Counted from the first letter of the stretch, positions 12,869-26,716 are shown. The stretch: DNA of 64,000 nucleotides from Pelecanus crispus (GCF_030463565.1 NC_134676.1:29265228-29329227), one strand, 5' to 3'. Notes: a model not told the origin generated them from the sequence alone. Translations and numbers: made by a program.

Positions 12869-14445
12869 CACTCTACATAGCTCGATCATAATGTTAGACC
12901 ACAAATATTGCAGTATTTTTTATTTTCTCATCATTAGTTACTCAGCTTCGAGCAACTCAAGCAATACAATTTAGTAAATCCTAGCAGCATGGTCTTCAAA
13001 GCATATCTGTTGAAATACAAAGGTATTTACCCTCAAGAAGTTAGAACGTGTAAGTTACCTAGCAATAAAAGTTTCACTCATTAGCGGAATTAGACCAGAG
13101 AAAAAGAGATCAGTGTCCTTCCTGAGAAATGTTCAGTTGAAAGCTTGTTAAAATCAACCAAGTGACCAACCAGCTCATCTCTCCCTTTCTCCCACGTAAT
13201 TCAGGTGGCTGAACACAGGAGAGAGAGGTCCGGAATTTACTATACTTTTTGAAACCCAGTCTATTTCTGGATGCATTCAATTAGAGAAGCCTCTTTTCTG
13301 GCAACCCTCCATGCTAACCATGCTCCTGAGCCGTAATGTTCAGGGGTGCCCAATAAACAGCTGCAAAAATGCTTCCTATGAAAAGGACATCAAAAAACTA
13401 TCAAAAAGACATGCTTTTTGTCTGTAACTATCTGCTCTGGGAAAAGATAATTTATTAACTGTATTTCAAAGACAAATCAACCTGGTACTTCCCAAACAAC
13501 TCAGAAGTCAAGGAAGATGCTGGAGGAAGCAAGGAAGATAAACCTCCACTTTTTTATAAAAGCAGACTGTACAGAATAAAGACTATCCTTTCCCCAAACA
13601 GGACACCCAGCATTACATCTCCTCCAATCCAATACAGAATTAACTATTTTAACTATTTCAGTTCATGACATGCTATCTTAATGCTTCAAAATATTAGATT
13701 CTGGGGCATAAGATAATGCACTGCTGGAAAAACAATTATATTTTCATATATAAATTAAATTTTCACCTGTAAAACAAAAATATGCATGCCTGGCACTGCA
13801 CTAATGCATTTTAAACCACCACAGAGAGACCACTGCAAACTGTTACCCAGAAGAACTTTTTTTTCTACTATTTTATTCAAACAGCAGCCTACTAAAAAGC
13901 CAAAATTTGAAGTTTTATATTAATAATTAAGTAAAATCAGAATGAACAACAGGCACCACAGTGGTAATAAGAGCATCTTATTCTGGCTCCTCTGTAACTT
14001 AATTATGTGGGTACTCAAGAAGAACTTGCATAATGGAAAAAAAAACCCTTACTAAATGGAAAAAAAAAATCCCAATATTAGTTTTTGTAACAGACAAGAG
14101 CAGAGACACAAAGAACAGACAAGTCTGGCAAGAAGACTAGGTGTCACCTGAAAAAATACTAGCTTTCAATGCAGAGGTAGTGAATCTGGTAGAACTCATA
14201 ATGCAACTGTCTGCTTCCATTCAAGCAGCAGAAAAATCAGTTGGCCAGTCAGATAAAGTCTTCAAAATTTCATTTTGGGAGTCTTGTTAGAAATTAAGAT
14301 CTTAAATAGCATTTGTTTTTCCATGTTTTGATCAGATTCCCATTTCTGTAGATATCTTACACCTGCTTCCAGCTCTACCTTAGCAAACTCACTTGGTAGA
14401 GTAACATGAATGGTAAATGTCATAATAAACCAAATTACCGTAAGA
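12869..14445. other. Intergenic sequence without recognised features
   Basis: AT-rich sequence between the two CR1 elements. Nothing recognised beyond short A-runs near 14036-14072. Confidence 0.5.
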
Positions 14446-15525
14446 TCACAGAATCATGGAATAGTTTGGGTTGGAAGGGACTTCTAAAGGTCATCTAGTC
14501 TAACCCCTCCTGCAGTGAGCAGGAACATCTTTAACTAGATCAGGGTGCTCAGACCCCATCCAACCTGACCTTCAATGTTTCCAGGGATGGGGCTTCCACT
14601 ACCTCTCTGGGCAACCTGTTCCAGTGTTCACCACCCTCATTGTAAAAAATTTCTTCTTTATATCTAGTCTGGATCTACCCTCTTTTAGTTTAAAACCATT
14701 ACCTCTTGTCCTATCACTACAGGCCCTGCTAAAAAGTCTGTTCCCATCTTTCTTACAAGCCCCCTTTAAGTACTGAAAAGCTGTGATAAGGTATCCCCAG
14801 AGCCTTCTCCAGGCTGAACAACCCCAACTCTCTCAGCCTGTCCTCAGAGGAGAGGTGTTCCAGCCCTCTGATCATCTTCGTGGCCCTCCTCTGGACCCAC
14901 TCCAACAGGTCCAGGTCTGTCTTGTACGGGGGACCCCAGAGCTGGATGCAGTACTGCAGGTGAGGTCTCTCCAGAGCAGAGCAGAGGGGCAGAATCACCT
15001 CCCTCGACCTGCTGGCCACGCTGCTTTTGATGCAGCATAGGATACGGTTGGCTTTCTGGGCTGCAAGCGCACATTGCTGGTTCATGTCCAGTTTTTCATC
15101 CACCAGTACCCCCAAGTCCTTCTCCTCAGGGCTGCTCTCAATCCCTTCATCCCCCAGCCTGTATTAATACCGGGGGTTGCCCCAACCCAGGTGCAGGACC
15201 TTGCACTTGGCCTTGCTGAATTTCATGAGGTTCACACAGGCCCACCTCTCCAGCTTGTCCAGGTCCCTCTGGATGGCATCCCGTCCCTCAGGCATGTCAA
15301 CTGCACCACTCAGCTTGGCGTTGTCTACAAACTTGCTGAGGGTGCACTCAATCCCACTGTCTCTGTCATTAAGATTTGAAAACAGTACTGGTCCCAGTAT
15401 GGACCCCTGAGGGATACCACTCATCACCAATCTCCTTCTGGACAGTGAGCCATTGGATGCGACCATCCAACCAATTCCTCAACCACAAAACAGTCCACCC
15501 ATCAAATCGTATCTCTCCAATTTAG
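14446..15525 (-). mobile_element. CR1 LINE, 5'-truncated
   Basis: The 3' end at about 14446 has the CR1 terminal pattern (ATCATGGAATAGTTTGGGTT then GGAAGGGAC). Minus-strand RT remnants: [20 protein letters not shown] near 15420 and the region after the catalytic motif (LEYC/LQYC-like [20 protein letters not shown]) at 14753-15115. In place of FADD it reads FVDNAK, so the active site is lost. Confidence 0.9.
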
Positions 15526-16779
15526 ATCAAACTAATCTGCTATTTTAATCTAACTTCTTCCTATGGTTCTGCTAGCCACACATCAAACTCTAAAGCACTA
15601 CAATGAATACATACTTTAGACACGAATATTGTCAGTAAGAACTAAGAATATATTTGATGTCAAGGTCATGGTTCTCAAGCTGTGGAACACTAGGCTGCCA
15701 AGAGAAATGTCCACCTCCAACTCCAAGCACTACTGAAGGGTCACTGAATAAGAAGGCTCCAGGAAGAGCCTCCCCCCACCAGAAAACTCACTTTGTCTGA
15801 AGTCTCCTAAGACATATTGCCTGATTTAAGTCCCACAATTAAAAGTAGCACACAGATTTCCTAAAAGACAAAAGAAAGTTGGGGTCTATTAGCAGAAACA
15901 AAAATAAAAATAGTAAAGTAAGCAGCAAGGAAACTAAAAGTTTAAAGTTTGCATGAGTATGTTCCTTATTATTACCTGTTATCATCCTAAGTCTTCAAAA
16001 CCAGCAAATTACCGCAGCCAGGAACATATATTGCTCACATATTAATTTAAGGGCAGACGAGATACTGTTCCACGCTCTTCAGTCAAAGATTGTTAAGATT
16101 TTAAGTAGAAATTGCAAAATTGTTCAAGTTGTTTTTACCACTGTTACCTACCTTTCACTGCCACACTTCAACAAATGCCTTTTGCAGGAATTTCATATTA
16201 TATCTCAAATAAATTTGAAGCCTGGGGGAAAATGCAAGTCACAGAAACAGGTTAAGGACTAAGTTCTACCCTACTGTCATCCTACGTACATTGAGCAGCC
16301 TTTGGCACACACATCTTTCCAAAGTACACCATCCTTCTCCAGCACTACTTGAAGTTAAAATAAACCATTACCCCAGTTTTCAAATACATACTAATATCAA
16401 TGTAGACTCAAACTGCATCTACTGCACATTGGAAGTGATAGAATTACACAAAAATTGAGTTCTTTTACATAACCAAGGACTTTCGCACTGGTGTGCAGTT
16501 TACTTACTACAGTAGTTTAAATTGAATTAATTTACCTTTAGAAATAGGAATTATCTATTTTCTAGATAACTATAATTCATAAATGTATATGCACTCTTTA
16601 AAAAATGAAACTAACACATTTTTCAATATACATAAGCATATTTCTTCTATTGCACTAAACAAAAGAAAACAAAAAATAACATGCTTTTGGTTTTTTGAGT
16701 CATTTTGCTGTTTCCTATGAATTCATGGAAGTCTGAAACGGAGATGAAGCAGGGAGAGAAAACACAATGTAGTCAAGTT
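15526..16779. other. Intergenic sequence downstream of UTP15
   Basis: AT-rich, no gene or repeat recognised. A longer UTP15 3' UTR could extend into it. Confidence 0.45.
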
Positions 16780-17214
16780 TTATCAAATGCATATGTGGTT
16801 TTATTCCTATGTCCAAGTATGTGAGATGGGATATTAACCTTAAATAAGGACAATGACACATTATAATTAGACAAACCCCAATTATTTTCTGATAAATAAA
16901 AACTGAAAATTGTTGACTGTTTCTCTAAATCAAATAATGACTTAGTAGCAGATGCAGCAAACACTTTAAAAGTTACATCAGAATAAAACTTTAAAACTCA
17001 ATTTTTTGAAAAACATTGCATGGAAAATCTTGAAAATGTACTTCTTTCTCTGTCGTCACTAATTCAGCCTATTCAAAAACACAGTTTGGAAGACAGAACT
17101 TCAAGACAGAGGGGCTTATTTTGGAAGTCATTATTATAAAAAATTACCAGGAGAACAGGTCATGTATTTCAAGTCCACATTATTTTTGTGACAATTTGTG
17201 GTGATGGTTGCCAG
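16780..17214 (-). terminator. UTP15: UTP15 3' UTR and polyadenylation signal
   Basis: A minus-strand AATAAA at 16805-16800 is the first canonical hexamer seen downstream of the UTP15 stop, giving a 3' UTR of about 420-440 nt. This is inferred from the hexamer alone. Confidence 0.5.
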
Positions 17215-20200
17215 TCAGTTATTCGTATTTGTTTCAGCGGTCTCTGTAAGACCATTACTTTTGTTCTCTTCTAGGTACGTAGCTCTTTTCTTAGTAAAAG
17301 TAGCAAATAGCGTATCCATCATTCCCAAAACTTCTAGTAGTTCCTCTTGATAGTCGATCTCTTTTCCTATGGCTTCCTGAAGTCTCAAGAATTGTCTATC
17401 AACAATTGCTGACTGCCCAACCACAGGCTGATAAATGTCTGCAAAGAAAAAAGTCTCTTAAGAATCTACGTATCTATAAAAATTTGAAAATTATATTAGC
17501 TAGTTAGAGGTACATTTAAGGAGTCAGGCACAAGTCAAATACTGTGGACAACTAAGACAACTTTAACGGTGTTCTGAGAACAGTGTTAATTATTGGTATG
17601 TACTCACAGCAACAGTAAGTCAAACTAACAGAAGTTTTCACAACCTCAAATACTATTTTCACCTCACCAGAGAAGCAGAATTCACTTGTACCATGTAAGT
17701 ATAAAAACATGAAGCACCAGATACTTAAGAGACCATGAGGAGCTTCCTGCAGCCAGTGCAAATCAGATACTGACTGTGGTCAAAATTATCTGGCAATATC
17801 TGTTCATGGATCATTCTCTTGACACTGAGTTCATACTTCTAAACAAGCCCGTGAAGGTTTGGTTTCTTAAAAATGTAGCACTTTTTACCTTATTTCCAAG
17901 CTAGCTATATGGCTTTGAGAATCTTTTTTTATGTTGTACTTACCAGTGATCATATCTGCAACAGTCACCAGTACAGGAGTAAATCTAGGCTCAATCACAC
18001 GCCTGCAAAATTAGAAGACATCCTAATTTTACTGGGTTTGCCAACTGCACTCCTCCCACCAACAAAGCAGCTTTCTCATAAGGCATATAGACAATTTTTT
18101 TATTCATGAAAAGACGTCACAGAACAGCAGTCAGAGATGCGAGTCAAAAAAAGCTACATGTGGTATTTACCCTCCTCCTTTCAGCAGGACAGTGGGGTTG
18201 GAGGACTGGCAAAAGCCTCAGGTACATGAAGACACAAGTTTCATTGAGGAGATAGGAAATAATAGACTAAGGGTAGAATGTCTGGCAAAGTAAATATACT
18301 CTCTCATGACAGCAAAATTTTTTTGTGCTAACAGGTAAACTAGTTCAGTACTATGAGTGAAATCCCAGACCTTTCAGATTTCAAGAGCACCAGCATTTCA
18401 CCCATGATCTGTTGAGACTCTGTGGCAAAAGCTATTAAGAAATACAGGTCTCAAAATAATCAGAGAGTACTCAGGTGAAAATAATACCTTGCCACGAAGG
18501 TAAGAAGGAGATGAATTTGCTTCTCGTCTCGGCCTGCAAGTGCACTCCTCAGCGTTCCTCTGCGATGTAGTTCCTGCATGACTGCAACTGTAACTTCAGG
18601 AGTATAAAGCCTGATGGGTGGCTGGACATACATAAGAAAAGTTTAGTACCAAAGCAACATCTTTACACATGAAACAGGGCTGATATCAGCAAAACCAAAA
18701 CAGAACTGTCCTGGTTTCAACTGAGATAAGAGTTAATTTTCTTCCTAGTAGCTGGCATAGTCCTGTGTTTTGGATTTACGATGAGAAGAATGTTGATAAC
18801 ACACTGATGTTTTAGTTGTTGCTAAATACTGCTTATGCTAGACAAGGACTTTTCGGCTTCCCACGCTCTGCCAGGTGCACAAGAAACTGGGAGGGGGCAG
18901 AGCCAGGACAGCTGATCCAAACTGACCAAAGGGCTATTCCATACCATATGACATCATGCTCAGTATATAAACTGGGGGGGGTTGGCCAGGGAGCAGCGAT
19001 CACTGCTCAGGAGCTGTCTGGGTATCGGTCAGCGTGTGGTGAGCAACTGCATTGTGCATCACTTGCTTTGTATATTATTATTATTATAGTGTTACTATTA
19101 TTGTTACTGTTTTACTTTATTTCAATTATTAAGCTGTTCTTATCTCAACCCAGGAGTGTTTCTCACTCTTACTCCTCCGATTCTCTCCCCCATCGCATCG
19201 GGGTAGGGGGAGTGAGCGAGTGGCTGCGTGGTGCTTAGCTGCTGGCTGGGGCTAAACCACGACAAGAACCCCCACAAGTTTGATTCCTTCCTAGTTATAC
19301 ACTAAAATAAAATTAGTGTATAATTTTGAATCCACGTCAGATCACAGCACACAACTCTGATGAGACAAAAAACAATGCCTTACCTCCAGTACTGCATCAA
19401 GGGCCTTGGAAGACTGAAAACTCTTCAGCAGCTTGTCATATTTCCTCAAAACACGTTTTACAGGTTTACTGACACAGAAATCTTCCTAGAATTGAAAGAT
19501 GAGTTCAGAATAAGACAGATACACACACACAATGGATTAGATTATTACCATGAACAAGCTGGTATGTCCTTGTATCTTCCCTCCCTTCCCTTTCTTCAAC
19601 TTGGCACACACCAAAACAAAAAAGAAATTCTGAGGTGTGCTTCAGTATACATTTTCTCACCACCCTATACCTGTTTTGGCATGTAAGTTCTTCCTTTCAC
19701 ATAGGTTCTATATACTGGTTTTCTCTTCTTTTGAGACTTTTCTTTCCTTTCTTCAGGTTTCCTGTGTTTAACATTTAGCACACCATTGGTCATGCCTACA
19801 ACTATGGTTTCATCTTCAGGCTAAAATGAAGAAATCACACAGTTAGGAACCTAGTGTTGTATTTGGTGATGCATGCTCTACCATGCAGATTTGCAAACTT
19901 TTTTGCTTCATGATAAGGCTCTAATCACAGTATCATATAATAACTTAAGCTGGAAGGCATCTCTATGAGTATAATCTTCTTAAAAGTCAAAGGACTTTCC
20001 CTATGATATATTCTGTCCTTGATAAACACACAATTTTGTAGAGATCTAATCAGGTAACACCTGGTACCTGATTGTGTTTAAAACCTCTTAATGCATTTTC
20101 TACTCAGGAGGGATATATTCAGTCATCCTACTTTACATGTACAGCATTCTTCTGAAACACACAATAGTGATGAAAACAAAAATTAATTACTTCAGTGATT

Positions 20201-23200
20201 TAAAAGGTATCAGTAATTACCTTGCCTAAAAAGATTTCTAATGTACTTACCGACAACGCAAGACTGAGGATGGATGTTGCATAGTTAAAGCTGTGGACTA
20301 CTTTGTAGGAAGTAGTACTGTAAATCTTCACATGCCTATACAGAAGAGTAATGATTAAAACCTTGCTATTAATGCCTTATTGTAGACACTTTACAGGAAT
20401 TTCATCACTCTCACAGATCATTTAAGGAAACTGAGTATTTATACAAAGCATCCCTCAGACTACCACTGAGCTTCTTGGTTATTACCTCTCCCGCAACAGA
20501 AAGGTTCTGTTAAAAGATACACAGAAGTCAAGAAACGATTACCCTTAGCCAAAAAAGATGAAAATGGGGCAAGGACAGAAGAAGAAATTGAAGACAGATG
20601 TAGTGACTATCTGACTTCAGCAATGCTTATTAGGAAACACTAAGACAGCATGTCTTCAAATTTGTTCTTAAATCTTAAATGTAAGCTCTATTGACAATTT
20701 CTGGAAGTAAATCCATAGATATTCTTGTATCCGGCTGCTCTTTAATGTTTTGGTTGAAGGTAGGAAATATTTAACAAATGGGAAAACAAAACACTATCTT
20801 ACAACAAGTATGAACTTTAGTGTTGTGAGCACTGAATGACAAATAGCTGCACAGCTGGTGTGATCCTTCAGCTTATGCTTTGTAATCATAAAGCCTGAAG
20901 AAGCCTAGAAAGTACAGGAGGCAGGGAGGGAGGAAGAGAACAGACCACTGTCATTTCAGACCACTTCATATTTCTGAAGTCTCAGAGACAACAGATAAGA
21001 GTACCGGTACTCAGCAACTCAACCCAAACAAACAAACAAAAAAGCAAGGAGGACATATTTCACCCGTGCATCTTGGGTACAAAAAGCAACAGCACGAAGT
21101 CACAAAAAACAGGCTCTTTAAAGGTGAATACTAATACACTTTCAGTTATTTAAACTGTATTAAAGTAAAGACTAGTTACTTTATGGAGACTGCAAAGGTC
21201 AGTTTAGAGATTCAGAAAAATGAATGCTTATTCAGAAGTTCCTCACATGCATTCCCAAATGGCACATGCAACCCTTACTGACGTTCAGACTAGTAAGAGG
21301 AAAAGGATAATGTGTATCGCAGTATGTACCTTGGCCCCAATATATGTTTTCAAATAAGTTATATCTCTAACGGTTAAAAGTGTTGAAGCCCAAAAAACAT
21401 GCACAGATTCACACTGATGTATAACAACTTTCAAAGGAAAAAAGTCCTAAAGAATTTAAATCACAACAAAGCCACCAAATATACTAACCTGTCCAGGGAT
21501 CCTGACAATAACCTTTGTCCAGAGCTGTTCAGGCATAAACAAGTTACAGTTTTATGGTGATTTTTAAGTGAAACTAGTAATTGTCCACCTTTTAGTACAT
21601 CCCAAACTTTGACATATCGACCTCCTGTAAGAAGGAAGCACAGAAAACTGTTTGACATACATACACATTTACGCTTCTCTGGAGAAGCTTTCAGAGTGAT
21701 ACAGTGCCTCCTTCACAACACAGTTTTCTGTACCTACTCACTGTCCCCATCCATTACGACTATCTCCTGGGACAAGACACACTGCAAGCCTGCTCTTTTT
21801 CAGGCCATTCTGCAGGCACAGCTGAATGATTCAACATACTCCTTACCAAAAATAATTTAGATACCACTGGGTTACCGGACTTCTGACGCAATGGCAAGAA
21901 GAGACTAAAAAACCTTGTCATCATTAAGAGAAAGCTACAGTCCCATCTTTTCAAAACTTCTTTAGTATGTTCATTCCTTCACTTTAGCAACAGGCTAATT
22001 AAAGTCTGTCTCTTGTCATTATCAATGTCTTTTTCTTTTGGACCAGCCACAACAAAATTAAATCAGAGACAAAAAGGCTCCTACCTTCACCCTCCAGATC
22101 AACACAGATTGCTAAAGAAGATCTTTGAGAAATCAAGCTGTTACATCACTTACCACTTCATTACCAAATGAAAACACCACACAAGAAAGAACCAGCTGAA
22201 ATATTTCTCAAATTAGGGCCACAGAAAAAATTGATTTTATTGAAGTACCTGCAGATACTAGAAGCCCACCAGAAGGGAACAGAAGCACACTCTCCACGGG
22301 CTGGCCATGTTCAATTGTCATGACACTACTTTTTGTTCGTGCATCAAACAGTTTCACAGTGTGATCATAAGAACCTGCAAACAACACCGTAAATAGCTTC
22401 AGTTTCACCATTTCAATGATTTCAGGAACTAAACCAGCCACATCCTATAATCTAAAGGAGCTCCTGCCAAATGGAAAGAGTTTTAAACCATACACTTAGA
22501 ACACCTCGTGGTTTACCCTGATTAATTTACAGCCTTCAGACAACATAAGTCTTCTAATTCTAGCCCTAGCAACATGTCTTAAAAGCAGTTACTTAAAAGT
22601 AATTTAAGTCTTAATTTTATTTCCCTTCCATTAATCAAGTGTATTTATAACAATAAATATCAAGCAACCTGATGAAACCTAGCCTCTTGTGCCTGCTGAA
22701 GTAAGGAATACTAGTTTTTCCACAGCAAGTTACCACAGATTAGTAGAAAGCTAGTGCTAGGAAAACCAAAAGCAACTGGTTTCAAATAACTCCACACATG
22801 ACCTTTTATTTTTGAGTCTGCTAGTTTGGGGCTGTACAAACTACAATGGAACTAGGGCCCTCCTATGGAAACGGGATAAAACACTTCACTCAATCCCAAC
22901 TACAGGATATATTCACAGCATTTTCTTAAAACTTTCAAAGGCCAGTCAGAACAGTCCCATTAACCCAAACAGGCTAAAGCAAAAAGATGTTAAAAATTCA
23001 TTCACTCAGAGTTTCCCTACAAACATCAGTGTCAAGCTTAAAAAGCAAGTCAAAAGGAAACAACAAAGTAGGCACTGAGCAGGAAGACAGATCCTCCATG
23101 TTTAAAATATAATAAACTAGATCCTCCTGTATCAAAAACTATCGTCCTGCATTTTCCTTCAATTCAATCCAAAAGAAGCATATATAAAAAAGAAAATCAA

Positions 23201-25490
23201 ACCTGTTATAAAGACATCTGCATTCACTTTACTTGCACAGCCGCATCTCACATAGTCAGTGTGTTCATTGTATGAGACGATTTCTGTAGCACTTGGAATA
23301 TCCCACAGATTTGACGAGTAATCATCACCACCAGAAAATATTCGGTATTTATCAGACAGGAAGCCCACTACATGAACAGCTCTAAAAACCAAAGTCCACA
23401 ATATGCAAAGTTAAAATATAGACTTGTTTCTAGAACAGTTAGTCTGTATGAAGAGCTTATTAAAGTATTCTCTCTAACTTCAGAGTGCAAAGTATTTACT
23501 GTTGGAAGTTACAAAACCTCACTTCAGAGATTAAAAACACTTTAGTTTTTATCTTTCCGGCCAGAAAAGGATCATGCTGACAGAGACTTACCTAAGTACT
23601 GACATGATCTGCCTTAAAGGTTTTACAGGTCTAATAGATGCTCATTCAAAAGCTGTAAATTCTGCATTTGTTACTTAGAGGTCTGCGTACTAGCACCGTC
23701 CTTCAGAAAAACATTTTAACAGTGGGTTTTAAGTATGACTCAATTGGACACTCTCCTTGTCCTTTAAAATCACTATTTAAATCTGTATTATCATTATAAC
23801 ATCCCAACAGAGAATGACCTTGACAGAAAACACAGATATCCTAAATCTTATTACAGTTAACCTAGTGGTTAGGATGTAAGATAATACCCAATCTACAACT
23901 ACAGACCTCAAACAGAAATACTCTCAATGTCTGCCTGTGTGCTTTCCTGTGAAAGGGAGCATTTGTTGTTGTTGTTCTGGATAGATAAAACACATATTGG
24001 TCTTCCATAGCACAGCAATCTGTTTAATCTAAGCATTACTGTCTTCTCCTCACCGGTTCATCAGAACTCCTCTTCTAAGTCCTTCCCCACCCAAACCCCA
24101 CCCCACCATCATGCACTTTTTCTGTTTTGGTTTTTTTTAAGGGATTCCTGCTTTTCCTGCCATATTTCTTCACTGTTTTTGTTTAGCCACCTTTTAAAAC
24201 TCTTTTCCTGCCAGCATCTAATAAAAAGTGCTTATCAGCACCAGGCAGTCACAAGACTATGTCTAGACTACGTATTATGAGACACCTATCTGAATTAGAA
24301 AATGTATTTATTCTTCCGTGTACTTAATTCATGTTTAGAATTTTTTAAGAAGTCACTCCAATCCTGAATTAAATTTAGAAATCTACTTTTCAGCAAGACC
24401 TACATGAGACAGTTGCAAGCAACACAGATCAATATTATTCAGCTTTTCAGCAACAGGCAAAGCAGACATATGTAAATACACCAAACAAGCTTATGCACGC
24501 AAAGAAAAACACAGCACTGGCTTACTTAGTATGACCATCAAATTGTCTCAGCGGTGCTCTTCCACTAATGTCAAAGAGGCGAATGGCACCTTCCTCACTG
24601 CCAGCAACAAGCAGATTGCCATCATCTCTGTATGTGGCACAATAAGCAGCATCTTTGAAGCGAGAAAATGTTTTGATTGGTTCCTGAGAGTAACGACCAT
24701 AAATGTGGATCTAGCAAAACAAGAAGACATTAAGTTCACTCTTACGATGCCAACTGAAGGACAAGAAATAAAAAACTTGGAAAAGCGACTTACCCTTGAA
24801 GAGGCTGTGACAGCATAGTTATATGGAGGAACGGGAGAGAAGTCAATCTTATTTACTGCACCAAATTCCTTTATCTGAACAGGTGTCTAAAACAATTGCA
24901 ATAAAGATCATTAAATGCACATAAGCACACCACCAAAAATGAAAACAGCAAAACAAAATCTGTTCTTCCTACGGAGAGCTCAAAATTCCATTTAGAATCA
25001 ACTTATTTTTAAAATACAATCCTACTGAGCTTCTCTTCTGCCACGCTACTTCTGCTCTTACAATTTTTTTTCCAATTCACGCATTACAACTGACCCATCA
25101 ACTGTGTGTTTTGAGGAAAAAGCAATCTTATTCCCTCACCCAAGTTTAAAAATACTTTTGATTACTTGCACGAAAGCAGTAAAAAAAAAAAAATATATAT
25201 ATTCTAGGGCAATAACTACGTCTGTTGGGCCAATCTGGGGCACGGGTCAGCCCCGCTTCCTAGGAAGCCGTTTAACAGGTTTCAGGGCGATACCGAAGAA
25301 CCGCTTCTAACCGAGCGCCGCAAGAGCCGCGCCAGCCACGGGGTCGCAGGCGCCGGCCCGCTGCCCCAAGCCCCCGCGCCGCAGAGGGCTGCCTTCCTAC
25401 CTTGTAGCCCCGCCAGTACACCAGGTCCTGCGTGATCCTCTCCCCGAGCTTGGGGACCGCCTGAACCACCACCGGCTTGTACGTGGCCAT
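17215..25490 (-). CDS. UTP15: UTP15, U3 snoRNA-associated WD40 protein (12 coding exons, 520 aa)
   Basis: Small-subunit processome protein of the t-UTP/UTP-A group. In the nucleolus it supports rDNA transcription and early 18S pre-rRNA cleavage. Coding exons read on the minus strand, all with GT-AG introns and matching phase: 25401-25490, 24794-24886, 24526-24710, 23203-23381, 22249-22374, 21489-21624, 20251-20335, 19671-19820, 19384-19485, 18488-18621, 17944-18002, 17215-17438 (TGA at 17215-17217). The sum is 1563 bp, or 520 residues against 518 in human. The start lies in a strong GCCATGG context and gives [20 protein letters not shown], close to mammalian UTP15. WD40 blades occupy roughly residues 35-330, with landmarks [47 protein letters not shown] and [19 protein letters not shown]. 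The helical UTP15 C-terminal domain follows from about 345, with [20 protein letters not shown] near the end. No break is seen. Identity comes from remembered family sequence, not a search. Confidence 0.96.
18707..19264 (+). mobile_element. Solo LTR, family A (ERVL-type), in UTP15 intron 9
   Basis: Runs from TGTCCTGGTTTCAACTGAG to CCACGACA, sense on the plus strand, hence antisense to UTP15. A perfect 5-bp target duplication AGAAC flanks it (18702-18706 and 19265-19269), as expected for an ERVL-class insertion. A TATA box (CAGTATATAAACTGG) lies at about 18960. The element makes up 558 of the 762 bp of the intron. Solo LTR; no internal region. Confidence 0.9.
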
Positions 25491-26110
25491 GGCTGAGCAG
25501 GAGCGGGGGCCGCCGGGCGAGGCGAAGGCCTGCGCGGCGCCTCCTCAGGGAGCGGCGGCCGCCGCCGAGTCGCGCTCCCGCCCGCGGGCCCGGCCAGGCG
25601 CTGGCTCTCCAGGAGGAGCTCGGGCAGGGCCGCGCCGATCCGCGTCGCCTCCGGGGCCGAGAGCCACGCCGCGCCCCGCCGCCGCTGCCGCTGCCGCTAT
25701 GGCGAGCCCCACGCCTGCCTGCAGGAGAGCCGAGGCGCACGAGTTAGCAATTCGTCATCAGGAGGCGACCCCCCCAGCCAATCGCCACCCCAGCAATGGA
25801 GCGTCACTTCCGCCCTACCGCTGGCGGGGCGGTACGGCGTCACTTCCGCTTCCCCGTCAGCGGCCCAAACGGCGGCGCTGAGGTGAGGCGGGGCTGCCGG
25901 GAGCGGAGCCGCGGGCCCGCTCTGCCGGAGGGGTTCCTGGGCGGCGTCCGCGGAGGGCGGCGTCGCCGCCGCTCGGCGTCGGGCCCGTCCGTCGCGGAGC
26001 CGGCAGCCTGCAGCGCGGGGGGAGGAGGCCAGGAGCGGCCGGGGCTGCCGGGCCGCTCTGCCTGCCAGGCCGCTCTGCCTGCCGGGCGCTGCCGCGGAGC
26101 TCGGCCTGGC
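25490..26110. promoter_or_regulatory. Bidirectional CpG-island promoter between UTP15 and ANKRA2
   Basis: The UTP15 start codon (minus strand, ending at 25490) and the probable ANKRA2 first exon (plus strand, about 25850-25881) are less than 400 bp apart in one CpG island that runs from about 25250 to 26110. The element GCGTCACTTCCG occurs twice, at 25801-25812 and 25837-25848, 36 bp apart; its CACTTCCG core is an ETS/GABP-type site. A CCAAT box lies at 25778-25782. No TATA box is seen. Head-to-head UTP15/ANKRA2 is also the mammalian arrangement, so co-regulation is likely, but this is inference. Confidence 0.8.
25850..25881 (+). other. ANKRA2: Probable ANKRA2 non-coding first exon ending in a CTGAG|GTGAGG donor
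   Basis: After the paired ETS-type sites, the plus strand reads GGCGGCGCTGAG|GTGAGG, a near-consensus donor with the exon ending at about 25881. The coding exon starts at or before 26717, so one 5' UTR intron of roughly 0.75 kb fits. The start site and the downstream acceptor (candidates near 26642) are not certain. Confidence 0.5.
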
Positions 26111-26716
26111 GTTAGGCTTCCCGCCGTGCTGTCAACAAGCCCCGGGTATTCTGGGGTGTTTTGCTGTCGTCGGTCTAGAAGGGGATTTGTCCCTTTCCTA
26201 CGCGTGTGGTAGAAGCCATTTTTTTCGCTCGGGTTGTGGAAAGACTTAAGTCATAAAGGGACATAAATTCACTTTAACTTTTCCTTCAAGTCTAATGTTT
26301 TTAGGCAATAAAGTCATCTGCTCCTTATAGCTTGTTCCTGTCTTGGTATAAACGTGGTTGTTGTTGTTGATGGATTTTTTTATTGCAACCACGTGAATAT
26401 GCTGAAACATTACTTAGATGAGGACACTCCTATTGGCTTCGTTACAGAATTTGGCTTAAATACCCATGTGATAAAATTTAAATGCAAGATGTGGTCAATT
26501 GCATGTGACAGCAGTAAGCGTGATATTTCACTGAGGTTTTGACTATCAAAACCAAATGCTGCAAGCTTAAATGAGACCAAGTTTGATGTATTTTTATGTA
26601 TTACTTCACCAGAATGTTGTTAACCTGTGTTACATGTGTTCAGTTCCAGGTTGTTCAAATACCCAGATCTCTTTAGATACAGCTTGGTTGGCCGGAACTG
26701 CTCTTACCTGGAAACT

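Noticed and set aside
18816-19238. 140-codon frame, with similar ones at 29407-29842 and 33797-34213
   Set aside because: All lie inside solo LTRs, which do not encode proteins; isoleucine/leucine runs come from the AT trinucleotide tract.
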